Below, in pieces: positions 60,039-64,000 of a stretch of 64,000 bases of DNA. The stretch covers positions 20,954-84,953 of the forward strand of contig DATDAQ010000004.1 in NCBI GenBank assembly GCA_036525295.1, in the 5' to 3' direction. Each line of letters starts with the position of its first letter. Positions within the stretch are counted from its first letter, which is position 1. This DNA is from VRUE01 sp036525295 (GTDB lineage Bacteria; Actinomycetota; Thermoleophilia; Solirubrobacterales; 70-9). Position numbers and translations under genes: made by a program. The notes under the pieces were generated by a model, which saw nothing but the letters and a program-made list of their open reading frames with translations, had not been told where the DNA came from and ran no database searches.

Positions 60039-62202
60039 CGCCGCCGCCGGTGGACGGCGCTACCGGTTCGGCCGGCGCCGGCGTCGACGGTTCGGCCTGT
60101 TCGGGCGCTTCGGGTTCGGTCGGTTCCGGCACTTCCGGGTTCGCTTCCGGTTCGGCCGGCGAAGACGGGAGCGCGTAGGTCGAGCCGGAGCCCGGCGACT
60201 CCTCGCCCTCGCGCTCCGCCTCGGCTTCCGCCGCCCGCTCGGCCTTGATCTCTTCCCAGGAGGAGATCACGCTCGCCCAGATCAGGGCCGGGAATGTGCC
60301 TCCCTGCACGGGCCCACCGTTGTAGAGGGTCGTCATCGGCGTCACGGTGTCCGCGTAGCCGACCCAGACGCAGGCGGTGACTTCTTCGGTCGCCCCGCAG
60401 AACCAGGCGTCGCCGTTTTCCTCCGTGGTGCCGGTCTTGCCCCACTGGCCGGGGGCGCCGATGTCGGCGTTGACGCCGGTGCCGCTGCTGACCACGGTTT
60501 CGAGGATGCTCTTCGCTTCCTTGGCGACGTCTTCGTCGACCACCTGGGTGTGGCGCGAGTCGTTGTCGCCGTCCTTGATCGTCTGATCGTCCTGATCGGT
60601 GACCTGGGTGTAGGCGACCGGGCTGTTCCCCGGTCGCGGCGCCAGAGATCCGCTGACACGGTCTCCGTCGTTGGCGATCGTCGTGAAGGCATAGGTCCAG
60701 CCCAGGGGCGTCACTCCTGGGTCGATCCCGCCGAGGACCATCGCCGGGTTGGTCGAGATCGGGTCGTTGTAGCCCAGCTTGTGGATGGTCGCGGCGATCG
60801 ACCGCGTCCGGTCCCCGACCGTCTTGCCCTTCAGCCCTTCGAGCGCCAGCTGGGCGTAGACAGAGTTGTCGGAGTTGGTCGTCGCCGAGACGATGTCGCT
60901 GACGCCGGCGTAGGCGCCCTCGTCGTTGGTGACGACGAACGTTTCCTGTCCCTTCTTGCCGTAGCTGAATTCCTGTGCCGCCGATTCATAGGTGGTGTAC
61001 GGGGAGATTCCCTGCTCGAGCGCGGTGAGCAAGATGAACGGCTTGATCGAGGAGCCGGGCTGGCGGTGTCCCTGGGTGGCGAGGTTGAACGGCTTGGTCT
61101 CGAAGTCGGGGCCGCCGACCATCGCCTTTACGCCGGCGTTCTTGTTTTCGATCACGACGACGGAGGCCGTCGCGGGCGAGTAGCCGAGATAGGAGTTGAC
61201 CGCTTCTTCGGCCGCTCCCTGCAGGCGCAGGTCGAGGGTCGACTTGACCTTCAGCCCGCCGAAGAAGGCCTTGGCGGCGCCGTAGCGTTCGACCAGCTGC
61301 TGGCGCAGCCAGGCGGTGAAGTACGGCGCTTCGGAGTCGAGCCGTGGCGGTTCGATGTCGTCGGGCGAGGGTAGTGCCTTCTGGCGTCCTTCCATGAACT
61401 GCTCGCGCGTGATGAAGCCCTGTTCGTACATCTTTTCGAGCACGAGGTTGCGCCGTCCGAGCGAGTTTTCGGGGTAGATCTTCGGATCGTAGGCGGAGGG
61501 TGAGGCGATGATCGCGGCCAGTGTGGCCGCCTCCCAGGGCTCGAGCACCGCGGCGCAGGGCTCGCTCGTCGTCCCGCAGCCGGGGTGCGCCTCACCGAAG
61601 TAGGTGCGCGCCGCCGCCTCGATCCCGTAGGCGCCCTCGCCGAAGTAGATCGTGTTGAGGTATTGGGTGAGGATTTCGTCCTTGGTCCAGTGCCGCTCGA
61701 GGCGGTAGGCCAGGGCGGCCTCGCGGAACTTCTGGAAGACCGTGCGGCTGTCCTGGGCGGCCAGGGCGTTCTTGACGAACTGCTCGGTGATCGTCGAGCC
61801 GCCCTGGGCCGCGCTCTGGCTGAGGATGTCCTTGACCAGGGCGCGGCCGATGCCCTGGAAGTCGACGCCGCTGTGCTCGTAGAAGCGAGTGTCCTCGATC
61901 GAGACCACCGCGTTCTTCAGGTTGGGGGAGATCTGCCCGGAGGTGAGCAAGATCTTGTTCTGGTCGCTGGTCAGCGTGCCGATCGGCTCTCCGGCGGCGT
62001 CGAAGACCTCGCTGTTCTTCGACTCCCTGTACTGGGCGAAGTTGTAGATCGCCGGTAGGTCGCGGGAGACAGCGGCCATCATCCCGAAGACCATCGAGAC
62101 AAGCCCCAGTACGCCAAGCCCCAGCAAAACGAAGAGGATGCGTAGCTTCTTGAGGCGCGGCTTGCTGCGTTCGCCCGCCAAGAGAGTGCGGCAGTCTAGC
62201 AT
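60025..62202 (-). CDS. Class A penicillin-binding protein (transglycosylase/transpeptidase)
   Basis: Bifunctional peptidoglycan synthase of 725 aa. A cytoplasmic basic N-terminus and one membrane helix (ILFVLLGLGVLGLVSMVFGMM) precede the GT51 domain (SIEDTRFYEHSGVDFQGIGRA, GGSTITEQFVKN) and the transpeptidase domain with SxxK in RQPGSSIKPF, SxN in NSDNSVYA and KTG in WGKTGTTEE. The C-terminus is a Pro/Glu/Ser-rich tail of about 60 residues, probably flexible and extracellular. ATG 62202 is 7 bp from the divergent tyrS start, so promoters must overlap the coding regions. Confidence 0.93.
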   Translation of the reverse strand: MLDCRTLLAGERSKPRLKKLRILFVLLGLGVLGLVSMVFGMMAAVSRDLPAIYNFAQYRESKNSEVFDAAGEPIGTLTSDQNKILLTSGQISPNLKNAVVSIEDTRFYEHSGVDFQGIGRALVKDILSQSAAQGGSTITEQFVKNALAAQDSRTVFQKFREAALAYRLERHWTKDEILTQYLNTIYFGEGAYGIEAAARTYFGEAHPGCGTTSEPCAAVLEPWEAATLAAIIASPSAYDPKIYPENSLGRRNLVLEKMYEQGFITREQFMEGRQKALPSPDDIEPPRLDSEAPYFTAWLRQQLVERYGAAKAFFGGLKVKSTLDLRLQGAAEEAVNSYLGYSPATASVVVIENKNAGVKAMVGGPDFETKPFNLATQGHRQPGSSIKPFILLTALEQGISPYTTYESAAQEFSYGKKGQETFVVTNDEGAYAGVSDIVSATTNSDNSVYAQLALEGLKGKTVGDRTRSIAATIHKLGYNDPISTNPAMVLGGIDPGVTPLGWTYAFTTIANDGDRVSGSLAPRPGNSPVAYTQVTDQDDQTIKDGDNDSRHTQVVDEDVAKEAKSILETVVSSGTGVNADIGAPGQWGKTGTTEENGDAWFCGATEEVTACVWVGYADTVTPMTTLYNGGPVQGGTFPALIWASVISSWEEIKAERAAEAEAEREGEESPGSGSTYALPSSPAEPEANPEVPEPTEPEAPEQAEPSTPAPAEPVAPSTGGGVTAG

Positions 62203-62209
62203 TGCGGCC

Positions 62210-63328
62210 GTGAACGCCGAGCCGGCAAGTTCGAATCTGAAGCGCAACGCCGTCGACGTGCTGCCGGCGGGGATGCTTGAGGACCAGCTCGCCGCCGGGC
62301 GACCGCTGCGCGTGAAGCTCGGGATCGATCCGACCACGCCCGACATCCACCTCGGGCACACCGTCGTGCTCGAGAAGCTGCGCGAGTTCCAGGACGCCGG
62401 CCACCAGGTCGTGCTCATCGTCGGCGACTTCACCGCCCGGGTCGGCGACCCCAGCGGCCGCTCGGCCCAGCGGCCGCTGCCCACGCCGGAGGAGATCGAG
62501 GCCAACGCCGCCACCTACCAGGAGCAGGCCTTCAAAGTGCTCGACCGGGACCGCACCGAGGTCCGCTTCAACAGCGAGTGGCTGCGGATGGCCCCCGAGG
62601 AGCTCTTGGGTCTGCTCGCCCAGACCACGGTGGCCCGCCTGATCGAGCGCGACGACTTCCAGAAGCGGCTCGCCGCGGGGGCGCCGATCGCGGCCCTGGA
62701 GCTGCTCTATCCCCTGCTGCAGGGCTACGACTCGGTGGCGGTCGAGGCCGACGTCGAGCTGGGGGGGACCGATCAGAAGTTCAACCTGCTCTTCGGCCGC
62801 GACGTCCAGTCCGCCTACGGCCAGAAGCCCCAGTCGGTCCTGACGATGCCGATCCTGGTCGGCACCGACGGCGTGCAGAAGATGAGCAAGTCGCTCGGCA
62901 ACTACATCGGGGTCACCGACGAGCCCGAGGAGATGTTCGGCAAGACGATGCGGGTGCCCGACACGGCGATGCCCGACTACTACCGGCTTGTCCTTGGGTC
63001 GGAACCGCCACAGGGCGTGGCACCTAACGAGGCGAAGCGGGCGCTGGCCCGGGGCGTCGTCGAGCGCCAGGCGCCGGATGACGTCGAGGAGGCTGCGCTC
63101 GAGCCGTACCTCGGCAACGGCGGCAAGACGGTTCATCTGCCCCGCCTGATGAGCGATCTCTTCGGGATGAGCTCCAGCGAGGCACGGCGCCTGATCGAGC
63201 AGGGCGGCGTCAAGCTCGACGGCGAGGCGCTCCCGTCGGGTAGCCTGGACATGCCCCAGACGGCCTTGGACGGCCGTGTCCTGCAGGTCGGCAAGCGACG
63301 CTTCCGCCGCCTGCGTGCCGCCGCCTAG
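62210..63328 (+). CDS. tyrS: Tyrosyl-tRNA synthetase
   Basis: Class I synthetase charging tRNA-Tyr. HIGH-type motif PTTPDIHLGHTVVLEKL, ELLYPLLQGYDSVAVEADVELGGTDQKFNLLFGR, and KMSKSLGNYIG are all seen; the C-terminal S4 domain (SSSEARRLIEQGGVKLDGE) completes the protein of about 372 aa. GTG 62210 is taken as start; further upstream the frame is opposite the PBP signal region. It is followed by the rRNA promoter region. Confidence 0.95.
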   Translation: MNAEPASSNLKRNAVDVLPAGMLEDQLAAGRPLRVKLGIDPTTPDIHLGHTVVLEKLREFQDAGHQVVLIVGDFTARVGDPSGRSAQRPLPTPEEIEANAATYQEQAFKVLDRDRTEVRFNSEWLRMAPEELLGLLAQTTVARLIERDDFQKRLAAGAPIAALELLYPLLQGYDSVAVEADVELGGTDQKFNLLFGRDVQSAYGQKPQSVLTMPILVGTDGVQKMSKSLGNYIGVTDEPEEMFGKTMRVPDTAMPDYYRLVLGSEPPQGVAPNEAKRALARGVVERQAPDDVEEAALEPYLGNGGKTVHLPRLMSDLFGMSSSEARRLIEQGGVKLDGEALPSGSLDMPQTALDGRVLQVGKRRFRRLRAAA

Positions 63329-63335
63329 CGCCGGC

Positions 63336-63364
63336 TATGCAAATCGCCGCAGCGGCGCTATACT
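63336..63364 (+). promoter_or_regulatory. Putative rRNA operon promoter
   Basis: A strong -10 TATACT (63359-63364) with a weak -35-like TATGCA (63336-63341) at 17-bp spacing, about 260 nt before the 16S gene. Confidence 0.55.
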
Positions 63365-63441
63365 CCTTCGTCCCTCTGGGCAAGGCCCTGTGCCTGGCCC
63401 GTGCGTGATGAGCGGCGAGTCCCGTCGCTCTGGGGCGCAGC

Positions 63442-63457
63442 GGTCTTTGAAAACTGA
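63442..63457 (+). promoter_or_regulatory. rRNA leader antitermination-like sequence
   Basis: GGTCTTTGAAAACTGA resembles the boxA-proximal leader found upstream of 16S genes in Gram-positive rRNA operons. The rest of 63458-63625 is the 5' leader, with no gene seen. Confidence 0.5.
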
Positions 63458-63625
63458 GCAGCGTGCACCCCGCGGACATGCGTGTCCGTGGGATGTTTGA
63501 GCCCGATCCACTCGGTGCGCCAGCGCGCCGGGTGGTCTGATTTACCCGTCATGCCGGTCGCCGAGTATGTGTACCCGGCGATTTGCAATTTTGCCAGGCA
63601 TGACAGCTCTCTGTAAGAAGTACCT

Positions 63626-64000
<375 letters not shown>

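Overview
This window is high-GC, tightly packed chromosomal DNA from an actinobacterium. The class is most likely Thermoleophilia (Solirubrobacterales or a relative). That is inferred from the start of the 16S rRNA gene at the right edge, the gene content, the intein-split UvrD helicase and the menaquinone genes; it would need a 16S comparison to confirm. Nearly all genes are housekeeping or biosynthetic. Many seem to be transcribed from a -10 box (TAGAAT-like) only 7-11 nt before the start codon, so leaderless mRNAs look common.

Left part (1-24 kb): the 3' part of dnaE, a Cys-rich small protein, an acyl-CoA dehydrogenase, a DUF4160/DUF2442 pair, endonuclease IV, an odd tRNA-like gene with a strong terminator, and gltX. 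Next come an HDOD-LuxR protein and a degenerate response regulator on either side of a palindromic repeat cluster. A cysteine block follows (cysteine-less Rrf2 regulator, cysK, cysE), then uvrD with a 364-aa intein, folD, and gatCAB, which with GluRS would make Gln-tRNA (and possibly Asn-tRNA) by transamidation. An IS1595-type transposase with an antisense small gene, small membrane proteins and a type II NADH dehydrogenase end this part.

Middle (24-41 kb): three glycosyltransferases, one carrying a second copy of the palindromic repeat in frame, beside a UDP-sulfoquinovose synthase-like gene. Then come ilvBN, an isochorismate synthase, a secreted beta-propeller protein, an OafA-like acyltransferase, and menaquinone genes menD, menC, menA, menB (leftward) and menE (rightward).

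Right part (41-64 kb): an amino-acid supercluster with ilvC, serC-serA, leuA (preceded by a leucine-rich leader peptide), leuC, leuD, a Tam-like methyltransferase, leuB, ilvE, cimA, a DegT aminotransferase and argH. An AbiEi/DUF559-type protein and an XRE-cupin regulator are embedded in it. It is followed by a 3-methyladenine glycosylase, a class A penicillin-binding protein, tyrS, and the promoter, leader and first 375 nt of an rRNA operon.

Together leuABCD, cimA, ilvBNC and ilvE cover leucine, valine and threonine-independent isoleucine synthesis except ilvD, which is not here. The men genes cover menaquinone synthesis except menH and menG. I found no CRISPR array, prophage or clear antiviral island. 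The least explained items are the tRNA-like gene whose anticodon arm has a downstream complement, the repeat inserted into coding sequence, the attenuator-like leaders, and the methyltransferase inside the leu genes.
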